Positions 1-5,442 of a stretch of DNA of 7,446 bases are shown in pieces (position 1 is the first letter of the stretch; each line of letters opens with the position of its first letter). Source of the stretch: Actinomycetota bacterium. Lineage in GTDB: Bacteria; Actinomycetota; Actinomycetes; Nanopelagicales; Nanopelagicaceae. The stretch lies in assembly GCA_947457445.1 (NCBI GenBank), contig CANGVO010000045.1, forward strand, positions 1 to 7,446, in the 5' to 3' direction. The notes beneath the pieces were generated by a model. It was not told the DNA's origin and did no database searches. It worked only from the letters and a program-made list of their open reading frames with translations. Both the position numbers and the translations under genes were made by a program.

Positions 1-290
1 CAGGACCTGGAAATGCAGGAGGACTTGCTCCTTACAGAATTAGCAAAGCTGGCGTTAACGCACTCGTTAGAAACTTGGCGCATGAAACCGGAATGGGCGC
101 TCGCGGATTTTATGTTGATGCAATGTGCCCAAATCATTCACGCACAGATATGGGCGGCGCTGATGCACCACGCAGCGCCGAAGAAGGTGCCGAAACTGCT
201 ATTTGGTTGGCGACTGCAGATATTTCAGAACGCGGAACAGATAATGTAACTGGACTACTTTGGGAAGATCGCCAAGTAGTTCCCTTTTAA
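1..290 (+). CDS. Short-chain dehydrogenase/reductase (SDR), C-terminal part
   Basis: This is the 3' end of a gene that begins before the window. The frame starts with its first whole codon at position 3 and stays open to TAA at 288-290. The visible 95 residues begin GPGNAGGLAPYRISK. The Tyr (codon 33-35) and Lys (codon 45-47) form the YxxxK catalytic pair of classical SDRs, which transfer hydride between NAD(P)H and a carbonyl or alcohol substrate. Further on, a CPNHSRTDMGG stretch matches the 'PG.v.T.M' segment after the catalytic helix, and the end (TGLLWEDRQVVPF) is the usual SDR C-terminal strand and tail. The Rossmann nucleotide-binding half is outside the window, so cofactor and substrate cannot be told. 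The gene converges on the minus-strand membrane protein with a 15-base gap and no clear terminator. An internal ATG at 75 is not the real start, because it would remove the catalytic residues. Confidence 0.87.
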   Translation, partial: GPGNAGGLAPYRISKAGVNALVRNLAHETGMGARGFYVDAMCPNHSRTDMGGADAPRSAEEGAETAIWLATADISERGTDNVTGLLWEDRQVVPF

Positions 291-305
291 TCAGAATTAA
301 TTAAG

Positions 306-686
306 TTATTTACGTTCTTCGGGAATTATCGTTACTGCAAAATAAAGTACCGGAACAGCAATTAAGAAAAGCGGAATCGCGCCGATTAAGAAGCCACCTT
401 CGAATTGATACTTAACAACACCGAGAACAATTAAGTTCGCCAACACCGCCGGTGCACGGCCCCAGTTCTTTTTCTGCGCAAATGCCCGACCGCAAGCAAT
501 AAGACCAAGCCCACCAATGAAGGCAAAACCCAACACGCCCATCAGCGGCGGTATCTCGCGATCTTCATGAGTAAATCCCATCACCGCTACCCATGCTCCT
601 AGGGCAAGCACAATCGCACCCTCGATATACAGCAGGGCTGACGCGATAGAACGCTTGCGCGCTTGCTTGGCAGGATTGGTGCTCAT
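306..686 (-). CDS. Small four-helix integral membrane protein of unknown function
   Basis: This encodes 126 residues, reading from ATG at 686 to TAA at 306. I do not recognise a named family with certainty. It has a short basic N-terminus (MSTNPAKQARKRS), then hydrophobic segments at about residues 14-38, 46-68, 78-92 and 96-119, and ends in a charged IPEERK tail. A four-pass inner-membrane protein is the likely topology. Short membrane proteins of this kind occur beside actinobacterial tad-like loci, but no function can be assigned. The frame could open further upstream at 707 or 743. I chose 686 because the upstream residues are not hydrophobic or conserved-looking and would overlap the divergent gene. 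No Shine-Dalgarno precedes it. TACCCT on the minus strand (700 to 695) lies 8 bases before the ATG, so the message may be leaderless. The gene is transcribed away from the GGDEF-like gene. Confidence 0.72.
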   Translation of the reverse strand: MSTNPAKQARKRSIASALLYIEGAIVLALGAWVAVMGFTHEDREIPPLMGVLGFAFIGGLGLIACGRAFAQKKNWGRAPAVLANLIVLGVVKYQFEGGFLIGAIPLFLIAVPVLYFAVTIIPEERK

Positions 687-691
687 AAGTC

Positions 692-698
692 GGAAGGG
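692..698 (+). promoter_or_regulatory. Ribosome binding site GGAAGGG that fixes the GGDEF-like gene start
   Basis: GGAAGGG ends 7 bases before the ATG at 706, a normal Shine-Dalgarno spacing. It supports 706 rather than the longer in-frame TTG at 655, which would run through the divergent gene's coding region. Confidence 0.6.
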
Positions 699-700
699 TA
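695..700 (-). promoter_or_regulatory. Possible -10 hexamer for a leaderless minus-strand transcript
   Basis: On the minus strand these bases read TACCCT, fitting the TAnnnT pattern of a -10 element and lying 8 bases before the ATG at 686. That is about the distance expected when transcription starts at the start codon. No convincing -35 is visible. The same bases form part of the plus-strand ribosome binding site GGAAGGG. This rests on pattern and spacing only. Confidence 0.3.
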
Positions 701-705
701 GCAGC

Positions 706-1164
706 ATGGTTTTCGCGCATGATGGTTTACACGATGCCCTCACTCGATTAGCAGCGCCTCCATATTTTTATGAGAGTTTGAAACGTGAAATATCGTTCGC
801 AAATCGTAGTGAATCGACTATCACGGTAATCCGATATTTATTGGAACCTATTCCCAACAATAAAGAATTAACTATTAATCCAATTTATGACGAATCCCTT
901 CTCGCATTTGCAGACTTGATTAGTAACTCATTTAGATTAGAAGATTACAAAGCTAGATTAGGTGAGCGAGAATTCGTCGTTCTGGTGCAAGGAAATGAAG
1001 TGTTATCTCAACAAATCAGCCAGCGGTTAATCTCACGTTGGTCAATCGAGGGGACTCCCGATGTTGGAATTGGCTATTCATACGCGACATATGTTCTAGG
1101 TGAGACTGCCCTACAAGTAATGAATCGTCTTGATAGCAGTGAATTACTACGTGCTACTTTTTGA
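706..1164 (+). CDS. Stand-alone GGDEF-like protein with degenerate catalytic motif
   Basis: This encodes 152 residues from ATG 706, preceded by GGAAGGG, to TGA 1162-1164. The fold pattern is that of a diguanylate cyclase (GGDEF) domain with nothing else attached. HDALTRL at residues 9-15 matches the domain's opening 'D.LTgL.nr..f'. DESLLAFADLISNSFR (62-77) matches the helix before the active site. RLGEREFVVLV (84-94) occupies the RLGGDEFavll position, and VGIGYS (120-125) plus a following helix match the usual end. The signature is G-E-R-E-F instead of G-G-D/E-E-F, and the first metal-binding 'D-x-D-x-F' segment is replaced by YLLEPIP. Cyclase activity is therefore unlikely; such domains can instead bind nucleotides or partner proteins. 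There is no membrane segment, sensor domain or I-site RxxD just before the motif. It lies 97 bases upstream of tadA on the same strand, so a role in pilus control is plausible but inferred. Confidence 0.65.
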   Translation: MVFAHDGLHDALTRLAAPPYFYESLKREISFANRSESTITVIRYLLEPIPNNKELTINPIYDESLLAFADLISNSFRLEDYKARLGEREFVVLVQGNEVLSQQISQRLISRWSIEGTPDVGIGYSYATYVLGETALQVMNRLDSSELLRATF

Positions 1165-1180
1165 AAGGTTAACGCTACGG

Positions 1181-1205
1181 GGATAACTACTTTCAGAAGT
1201 TATCC
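1181..1205. repeat. Inverted repeat, 8-bp perfect arms, between the GGDEF-like gene and tadA
   Basis: The left arm GGATAACT (1181-1188) and right arm AGTTATCC (1198-1205) are perfect reverse complements around a 9-base spacer. No T-run follows, so it does not look like an intrinsic terminator. The arms are 17 bases apart centre to centre, which would suit a dimeric DNA-binding protein or two facing binding boxes. A third ATAAC copy lies at 1213-1217. Confidence 0.6.
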
Positions 1206-1208
1206 ACA
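1200..1208 (+). promoter_or_regulatory. Perfect DnaA-box sequence TTATCCACA
   Basis: The nine bases TTATCCACA match the classical DnaA box exactly and overlap the right arm of the inverted repeat. On the opposite strand the left arm gives TTATCCCCG (1186 to 1178), a 7-of-9 match facing the first. No dnaA, dnaN, AT-rich unwinding element or box cluster is visible, so this is not supported as a replication origin. It could be a DnaA-responsive site upstream of tadA or a chance match inside an operator for another regulator. Confidence 0.4.
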
Positions 1209-1248
1209 ACTAATAACAAAGCACTGACTCCTCTACTTAAACAGCGTT

Positions 1249-1254
1249 TACCTT
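1249..1254 (+). promoter_or_regulatory. Possible -10 hexamer TACCTT for a leaderless tadA message
   Basis: TACCTT fits TAnnnT and ends 7 bases before the tadA ATG at 1262. There is no purine-rich Shine-Dalgarno between them, so transcription starting at or next to the ATG is plausible. No good -35 is seen. The prfB start has the same arrangement. Confidence 0.35.
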
Positions 1255-1261
1255 TCGCGAC

Positions 1262-2296
1262 ATGGAGATCGATGTCGCATTTGGACCAATCGCACATTTC
1301 ATTAGCGATCCAACGATTGAAGAAATATGGATCAATACTCCTAATCGCATCTTTATCGCTCGGGCAGGCAAAAGTGAGCTAACAAACTTAGTTTTGACCG
1401 CAGATGATGTCCGACAACTAGTAGACCGAATACTTATCTGGAGCGGACGCAGGCTAGATCTGTCACATCCTTTTGTAGACGCGCGATTGCCAGATGGCAG
1501 TCGATTACATGTGGTGATTCCTGAAATTACATCTGAACACTGGGTGGTAAATATCCGTAAACATTTACTTCGCCATTTAAGCATCAATGATTTGGCAAAT
1601 CGTGGATCAATGACTCAGGAGATAGCTATTGCCCTAACAAACTCAGTTCGTGCAGGGTTGAACATATTGGTTAGCGGCGGAACTCAATCAGGTAAGACAA
1701 CGCTGTTAAATGCTTTGGTGTCAGCAACCCCTCTTTACGAGCGGGTGATAACTATCGAAGAAGTATTTGAGCTAAAACCTATTTTGCCTGATTTAGTAGC
1801 GATGCAAACAAGAGGCGAGAATTTGCAAGGCGAAGGCGCAATTCCACTCCGAAAGTTATTTAAAGAAGCACTCCGGATGCGCCCTTCAAGAATTGTTGTT
1901 GGAGAAGTTCGAGAAGCGGAAGCGCTCGATTTGTTGATTGCACTCAACTCGGGACTGCCCGGCATGGGAACTTTGCACGCAAATTCAGCCCGTGATGCAA
2001 TCACCAAACTTCAAACCTTGCCGCTATTGGCTGGTGAAAATATCTCACATAAATTCATCGCGCCAACAGTTGCTTCTGCGATCGATCTAGTCGTGCATGT
2101 AGGAATGAACTCTGATGGCAGAAGGCAAGTTAGAGAAGTTGCTTCCTTGACCGGGAGATTTGAAAACGATCGCGCCGAGATAGAAGTTTTATGGCGCTGG
2201 GATGGTCAGGAATACCAAAGAGGTATTGGTTCAATCGGCAATGAAGAGAAATTTGCTACCGCTGGAATCCCGCTAGATAGTTGGTGGCATAAGTGA
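1262..2296 (+). CDS. tadA: TadA/CpaF-type secretion ATPase of a Tad pilus
   Basis: This 344-residue protein belongs to the VirB11/GspE-like ATPase family that powers Tad (Flp) pilus assembly at the inner face of the membrane. The N-terminal domain opens with DPTIEEIWIN (16-25), and DARLPDGSRLHVVIPEI (73-89) is typical of CpaF. The Walker A motif is GGTQSGKTT (139-147). TIEEVFEL (164-171) is the Asp-box region, with Glu where Asp is usual. LRMRPSRIVVGEVR (204-217) holds the arginine finger region and Walker B, and GTLHANS (236-242) is the His box. It is shorter than many CpaF proteins (often 400 or more residues) because the N-terminal extension is missing. The start is firm: the frame is closed by TAA at 1238-1240 and no other start codon lies between. 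There is no ribosome binding site. It leads the operon and overlaps tadB by four bases (GTGA). Confidence 0.94.
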   Translation: MEIDVAFGPIAHFISDPTIEEIWINTPNRIFIARAGKSELTNLVLTADDVRQLVDRILIWSGRRLDLSHPFVDARLPDGSRLHVVIPEITSEHWVVNIRKHLLRHLSINDLANRGSMTQEIAIALTNSVRAGLNILVSGGTQSGKTTLLNALVSATPLYERVITIEEVFELKPILPDLVAMQTRGENLQGEGAIPLRKLFKEALRMRPSRIVVGEVREAEALDLLIALNSGLPGMGTLHANSARDAITKLQTLPLLAGENISHKFIAPTVASAIDLVVHVGMNSDGRRQVREVASLTGRFENDRAEIEVLWRWDGQEYQRGIGSIGNEEKFATAGIPLDSWWHK

Positions 2297-3030
2297 AGAG
2301 CAGAGGAAAATGGAGATCCTTAAACCCATATTTGAAATCAGCAACATTTGGTTTTGTAGCACTTGCCTCCGTATTCATAGTTTCATCATCAGTTGTAATC
2401 GCACTTACCTTTGACTTTCTAGTAACAGTTATTTCATTTATTGCAACCAAGAGATCAACTCATAAGAAATATGAAGCAATGAGCTCAGCTTGGCCAGAAG
2501 TTATTGATCATTTGATCACTGGAATTCAATCAGGGTTGTCTATTACTGAATCGCTAATTGGTCTCAGCACACGTGGACCTGAAGTGCTTCGGCCCCTCTT
2601 CAATGAATTTGCTACTTCAATGACATCGCGCGGAAATTTTGACCAATCACTCGCACAGTTGAAAGCCGATTGCGCCCAAACAGGAAGTGATCAAATATTT
2701 GAAGCGGTATCTATTTCTAAAACCCTAGGCGGATCCGAACTCATGTCTATTTTGCGGACCGTTGGAACTTTCTTGCGACAGGATTTGGCTCTTCGTCGTG
2801 AAATCGAAGTTAAACATGGGTGGATAAAAAACTCCGCCCATCTCTCCGCAGCGGCTCCATGGATTCTCTTACTTCTGCTTTCGACGCAACCTGCAACTGC
2901 AAATGCTTTTTCCACCCGTGCCGGCGTACTAATTCTCGTACTCGGTATCGCGATGACAGCAACTGCGTATTTGTGGATGAATCGCCTCGGTAAGTTGCCA
3001 GAAATTCCTCGCGTATTTGGTGAAAAATGA
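2293..3030 (+). CDS. tadB: TadB-like type II secretion F-family membrane protein
   Basis: This encodes 245 residues from a GTG start that overlaps the tadA stop (GTGA), implying translational coupling. It is the first of the paired inner-membrane platform proteins of the Tad machine, which couple TadA's ATP hydrolysis to pilin assembly. A hydrophobic region at about 16-52 (one or two helices) is followed by the cytoplasmic T2SF domain starting WPEVIDHLITGIQSGLSITE (67-86), with conserved-looking GSDQIFEAVSISKTLGGSEL (131-150). Two C-terminal membrane segments follow at about 188-204 and 210-229. The length is typical of actinobacterial TadB. TadB and TadC are distinguished here mainly by order and by the C-terminal features. 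It overlaps tadC by four bases (ATGA). Confidence 0.88.
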   Translation: MKSRGKWRSLNPYLKSATFGFVALASVFIVSSSVVIALTFDFLVTVISFIATKRSTHKKYEAMSSAWPEVIDHLITGIQSGLSITESLIGLSTRGPEVLRPLFNEFATSMTSRGNFDQSLAQLKADCAQTGSDQIFEAVSISKTLGGSELMSILRTVGTFLRQDLALRREIEVKHGWIKNSAHLSAAAPWILLLLLSTQPATANAFSTRAGVLILVLGIAMTATAYLWMNRLGKLPEIPRVFGEK

Positions 3031-3824
3031 AGTACTCAATTCTAATTCCGGTGCTGTTTGCAGCTTTCGGTGCGATAACACTTTCGCTAAACAACAGCCC
3101 ACAGATGGAAGTAAAGAAAAGAGTTAACAACTCAAAAAATCGAAAGAATGTGCAAGAACGGCTTGCTGAGATAGGAAAGACAAAGAGTTCCGACTTCGAA
3201 ACATTTCGAATTAATCAATTGGTTTTATCAGGCACCTCATCCCTTGCAACTATTTTTATTCTTTTGATATCTGGGAAATCGCCGATCTTCGCTCTATTAT
3301 TTTCTGGCCTGGTAGCCGTCTTCGTTTATTCATTAATTGATCGTAATTTAACTTCAAAAGTAAAAAGCCAAAAACTATTAGTTGATGCTGAATTTCCTGC
3401 CGTTGTGGAAATGTATTCATTAGCTATGTCTGCAGGTGAAACGCCACTTGCAGCGATGGAGAGAATATCTCTGACAGCAAATGGATCGCTGGCAGTTAAT
3501 TTTGCACGAGTAGTAAATTTAGTTAAATCTGGTAAACCATTTCATATTGCTCTGGATGAAATGGGTCGTGATTTAGATTCTTTGCTGGTTCGAAGATTTG
3601 TAGATGCATTGATAATCGCAGCCTTACGAGGTGCGCCGTTAATTGATGTTCTTCAGCGGCATGCTCAGGAAGCAAGAGAGAGTCAACGAAACAGGGTTAT
3701 GGGAGCAGCCGCCAAAGCGGAGATTTCGATGATGGTGCCAGTCGTCTTTCTCATTTTGCCAATCTCAATTCTTTTTGCACTCTGGCCTTCACTGGCCAAT
3801 CTAAATTCCTTTACAGGTAACTAA
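3027..3824 (+). CDS. tadC: TadC-like type II secretion F-family membrane protein
   Basis: This 265-residue protein is the second platform protein, partner of TadB. Its ATG overlaps the tadB stop (ATGA). It has an N-terminal membrane helix at about 3-21, a basic linker (28-52), two hydrophobic segments (68-82 and 85-104) and then the T2SF domain with EFPAVVEMYSLAMSAGETPL (122-141). The segment GAAAKAEISMMVPVVFLILP (226-245) leads into the last membrane helix, a common TadC ending. No ribosome binding site is visible beyond GGTG, so translation is probably coupled to tadB. The stop is followed by a 50-base gap that holds a hairpin, the only real break within the tad operon. Confidence 0.88.
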   Translation: MKYSILIPVLFAAFGAITLSLNNSPQMEVKKRVNNSKNRKNVQERLAEIGKTKSSDFETFRINQLVLSGTSSLATIFILLISGKSPIFALLFSGLVAVFVYSLIDRNLTSKVKSQKLLVDAEFPAVVEMYSLAMSAGETPLAAMERISLTANGSLAVNFARVVNLVKSGKPFHIALDEMGRDLDSLLVRRFVDALIIAALRGAPLIDVLQRHAQEARESQRNRVMGAAAKAEISMMVPVVFLILPISILFALWPSLANLNSFTGN

Positions 3825-3827
3825 TAC

Positions 3828-3852
3828 CCAATTCCATAAATCATGGATTTGG
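3828..3852 (+). promoter_or_regulatory. Hairpin between tadC and the pilin-like gene
   Basis: CCAATTCCAT (3828-3837) and ATGGATTTGG (3843-3852) can form a 10-bp stem with one central T-T mismatch and a five-base loop, AAATC. It is AT-rich and lacks a U-tract, so a strong terminator is unlikely. Its place just before the small pilin-like gene would suit an RNA processing or stability element that lets the pilin be made in larger amount than the machinery. That role is inferred. Confidence 0.4.
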
Positions 3853-3861
3853 AAAGAATAG

Positions 3862-3869
3862 AAAGTAGG
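3862..3869 (+). promoter_or_regulatory. Ribosome binding site of the pilin-like gene
   Basis: AAAGTAGG ends 5 bases before the ATG at 3875. It resembles AAGGAGG imperfectly and favours the longer start over the internal ATG at 3986, which has only GGA nearby. Confidence 0.4.
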
Positions 3870-3874
3870 TCGCT

Positions 3875-4132
3875 ATGAGGACAGTAATTAAAGGACGTAT
3901 CGAATCCGCCGCTGTGTGGGCTCAACTTAAATTCCTACAATCACGGAAGTTTTCTGATTTCTGGAACAGAAAAATTGTGGAACCTATGGCATCAGAGCGA
4001 GGAGATGTTCCAGGTTGGGTATTGGTTGTATTGATGACAACCGGACTTGTAACTGCAATTTGGACAATCGCGGCTCCGCGTTTAACAAGCATCCTTAAAA
4101 ATTCTTTAGATGCGATGAACGGAATTAGGTAA
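3875..4132 (+). CDS. Small Flp-like pilin candidate
   Basis: This is an 85-residue protein placed exactly where the major pilin lies in actinobacterial tad loci. A basic, probably helical N-terminus (1-38) leads to ASERG, followed by DVPGWVLVVLMTTGLVTAIW (44-63), one hydrophobic helix, and a short C-terminus. Gly43 before the hydrophobic stretch is where a prepilin peptidase would cut. However, the usual Glu at +5 and Tyr at +6 of Flp pilins are missing: +5 is Trp. Small 'RGDVPGWVL' proteins occur in other actinobacteria from memory, and I cannot name the family with certainty. The leader is long for Flp. An internal ATG at 3986 (MASERG) would give a 48-residue protein with a short leader. 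The stop TAA overlaps the next ATG by one base (TAATG). It may be the main fibre subunit or a minor one. Confidence 0.7.
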   Translation: MRTVIKGRIESAAVWAQLKFLQSRKFSDFWNRKIVEPMASERGDVPGWVLVVLMTTGLVTAIWTIAAPRLTSILKNSLDAMNGIR

Positions 4133-4485
4133 TGCTCCGCCGACTTCTTAAAGAACAAGATGGAAGCACAGAGAGTGCCATGGTGCTCATACCAGTCATA
4201 TTTCTATTTCTGTGCAGTATGCAGCTAGTAACTGCCCTCTTCTATCGAAATTGGGAACTTTCAGATGTCCAAAGCGCTGCGTCTACTAGGGCGATATCCG
4301 GCGAGATCGTAAACGGAGATACTTTTATTTCGATCCCATCACCCGATAGATTTCAGGATTTGAAATTACTGATTGTGAAAAAACGTAGATATATTCCAAC
4401 GCTGGTTCCAGTTTTCGGAAATCTCCTTGTGCATCGCCTTGAAAGTGAAGTAACAGGTGTTGCGATTGTGGAGCCTCAGCCTTGA
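4132..4485 (+). CDS. TadE-like pseudopilin, first copy
   Basis: This 117-residue protein has the plan of TadE-type pseudopilins: a short charged leader (MLRRLLKEQDG), then one hydrophobic helix (about 16-38), then a soluble domain. A cut after Gly11 would leave Ser12 as the new N-terminus. Glu lies at +3 (Glu14) rather than the usual +5, so processing may be unusual. The remaining 80 residues include VQSAASTRAISGEIV, a common TadE-type pattern after the helix. It would be a minor pseudopilin that helps start or shape the fibre. The ATG overlaps the previous stop by one base, with GGAATTAGG just upstream as a possible ribosome binding site. Its end overlaps the next start by four bases (TTGA). 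Confidence 0.72.
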   Translation: MLRRLLKEQDGSTESAMVLIPVIFLFLCSMQLVTALFYRNWELSDVQSAASTRAISGEIVNGDTFISIPSPDRFQDLKLLIVKKRRYIPTLVPVFGNLLVHRLESEVTGVAIVEPQP

Positions 4486-4886
4486 AATATTTCGTGAGAA
4501 ACCAAGATGGCAGCGCTAGCGTTGAATTCGTAGCCCTTGCAATTCCACTGTTCATTCCTCTATTTATCTTCCTAAATCAACTTGGAAATTTAAGTGGAGA
4601 AGAAGAAATGGCGCGAACACTTGCACGTGAAGGAGCACGTGCATATGTCGCTAGCTCCGATAGCGATTCTGCTGAAATTATGATGAATCGAGTCATTATG
4701 ACTTCAGGCGAAGAGATGGGACTAACGCAACAACAGTTCTCACGATTGACCGTAGAGCTTAAATGCAGCAATTCACCATGCCACTCTCCTAATGGAAGAG
4801 TTCAAGTAACAGTTCACTTTGGCGCGACCAATGATTCCAGAGCGGTTACAGCTTCGGCACAAGAATATATCTCTCCATGGACTTAA
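4482..4886 (+). CDS. tadE: TadE-like pseudopilin, second copy, canonical cleavage motif
   Basis: This encodes 134 residues from a TTG start overlapping the previous stop (TTGA). GGAG at 4470-4473, 8 bases upstream, supports that start. NQDG followed by SASVEFVALAIPL is a textbook class III prepilin site: Gly10 at -1, Glu15 at +5, Phe16 next, then a hydrophobic helix to about 33. After the helix, EEEMARTLAREGARAYVAS (40-58) matches the TadE domain's 'a..aAReGAR' pattern. Two cysteines six residues apart in a CSNSPC loop (95-100) could form a disulfide outside the membrane. This is the only pilin-like protein here with Glu+5. It probably acts as a minor pseudopilin of the Tad fibre. The last ten bases overlap the next gene. 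Confidence 0.82.
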   Translation: MKYFVRNQDGSASVEFVALAIPLFIPLFIFLNQLGNLSGEEEMARTLAREGARAYVASSDSDSAEIMMNRVIMTSGEEMGLTQQQFSRLTVELKCSNSPCHSPNGRVQVTVHFGATNDSRAVTASAQEYISPWT

Positions 4887-5422
4887 AAAAGAGATTCTTC
4901 CGCGATGAAAGAGGTTCTGTATCGCTGGTTGTAATCACTTTATTTTTAGTGACATTGATGACTTCGCTAATTGTTGCGGATTTAGCATCAGTTGCAATCG
5001 CAAAACGTTCATTAACTCAAGTAACCGAAGCAGCAGCGCAACGAGGAGTTCGCAACCTAGATTTAAACGCTTATTACTCAGGCGAATTTGATCTCACAAC
5101 TATGGCAAGCAATCTTCTTGGCATTGGACCCGATGACCCTGGCGTTCCCATTGATTGCTCGAAAGCTTTACTGGATGCGCAAGGGGTACTTGTTGACTGG
5201 GCTAACGGAGATAAATCTTTAAGGCGAGGTGAAATTACTTCACTTAATATTATGGAAATCAATTGTGATGGATTTGGTGTTCAATTGATTACAGAAGCAA
5301 CCGCCAAACTTCCGATAATAATTCCAATATTCAAGGTTCACAGCGTTCAAATCTCTGCGAGTGTTTCTACGACAAATACTAGAAAGGCTGGCTTTTCACC
5401 TTTCGGTATAAGGATTTTCTAA
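4877..5422 (+). CDS. TadG-like protein, short form (Flp pilus-assembly TadE/G-like)
   Basis: This is a 181-residue protein. The charged leader [13 protein letters not shown] ends at Gly13 and is followed by the hydrophobic [20 protein letters not shown] (14-33). [20 protein letters not shown] (35-54) then matches the TadG-like N-terminal region 'DlG......lQ.AADAAAlAG'. The rest (55-181) is a soluble domain with two cysteines (94 and 130) and a C-terminal segment reading [12 protein letters not shown]. Long TadG proteins carry a von Willebrand A domain; that is absent here, as in the short forms found in actinobacteria. Glu+5 is missing, so it may stay anchored instead of being processed. The start overlaps tadE by ten bases, with no ribosome binding site, so translation is likely coupled. 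It ends the tad operon, 20 bases before prfB. Confidence 0.75.
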   Translation: MDLKKRFFRDERGSVSLVVITLFLVTLMTSLIVADLASVAIAKRSLTQVTEAAAQRGVRNLDLNAYYSGEFDLTTMASNLLGIGPDDPGVPIDCSKALLDAQGVLVDWANGDKSLRRGEITSLNIMEINCDGFGVQLITEATAKLPIIIPIFKVHSVQISASVSTTNTRKAGFSPFGIRIF

Positions 5423-5429
5423 CACTCGC

Positions 5430-5435
5430 TATCCT
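5430..5435 (+). promoter_or_regulatory. Possible -10 hexamer TATCCT for a leaderless prfB message
   Basis: TATCCT fits TAnnnT and ends 7 bases before the prfB ATG, the same spacing as TACCTT before tadA. There is no Shine-Dalgarno in the 20-base gap. A promoter here would let prfB be expressed independently of the tad operon, as expected for an essential gene. No clear -35 is visible. Confidence 0.4.
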
Positions 5436-5442
5436 TACCCTT

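Noticed and set aside
13..249. Open frame of 78 codons in another frame over the SDR gene
   Set aside because: The frame beginning at position 3 gives clear SDR motifs including YxxxK over the same bases, so this one is a shadow.
1181..1205. Inverted repeat as an intrinsic terminator of the GGDEF-like gene
   Set aside because: No T-run follows the right arm, and the arms are AT-rich; an operator or DnaA-box pair explains it better.
1165..1261. Replication origin
   Set aside because: Only one perfect DnaA box, no dnaA/dnaN neighbours, no AT-rich repeat array, and the gap is just 97 bases.
1237..1587. Minus-strand open frame of 116 codons opposite tadA
   Set aside because: It lies against a well-conserved ATPase gene, has no recognisable motif, and is rich in Ser/Arg as expected of an antisense shadow.
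2819..2980. Two one-mismatch DnaA-box-like sequences in tadB (2819-2827 and 2972-2980)
   Set aside because: Both are within conserved coding sequence, are not clustered with other boxes, and one-mismatch matches are expected by chance at this frequency.
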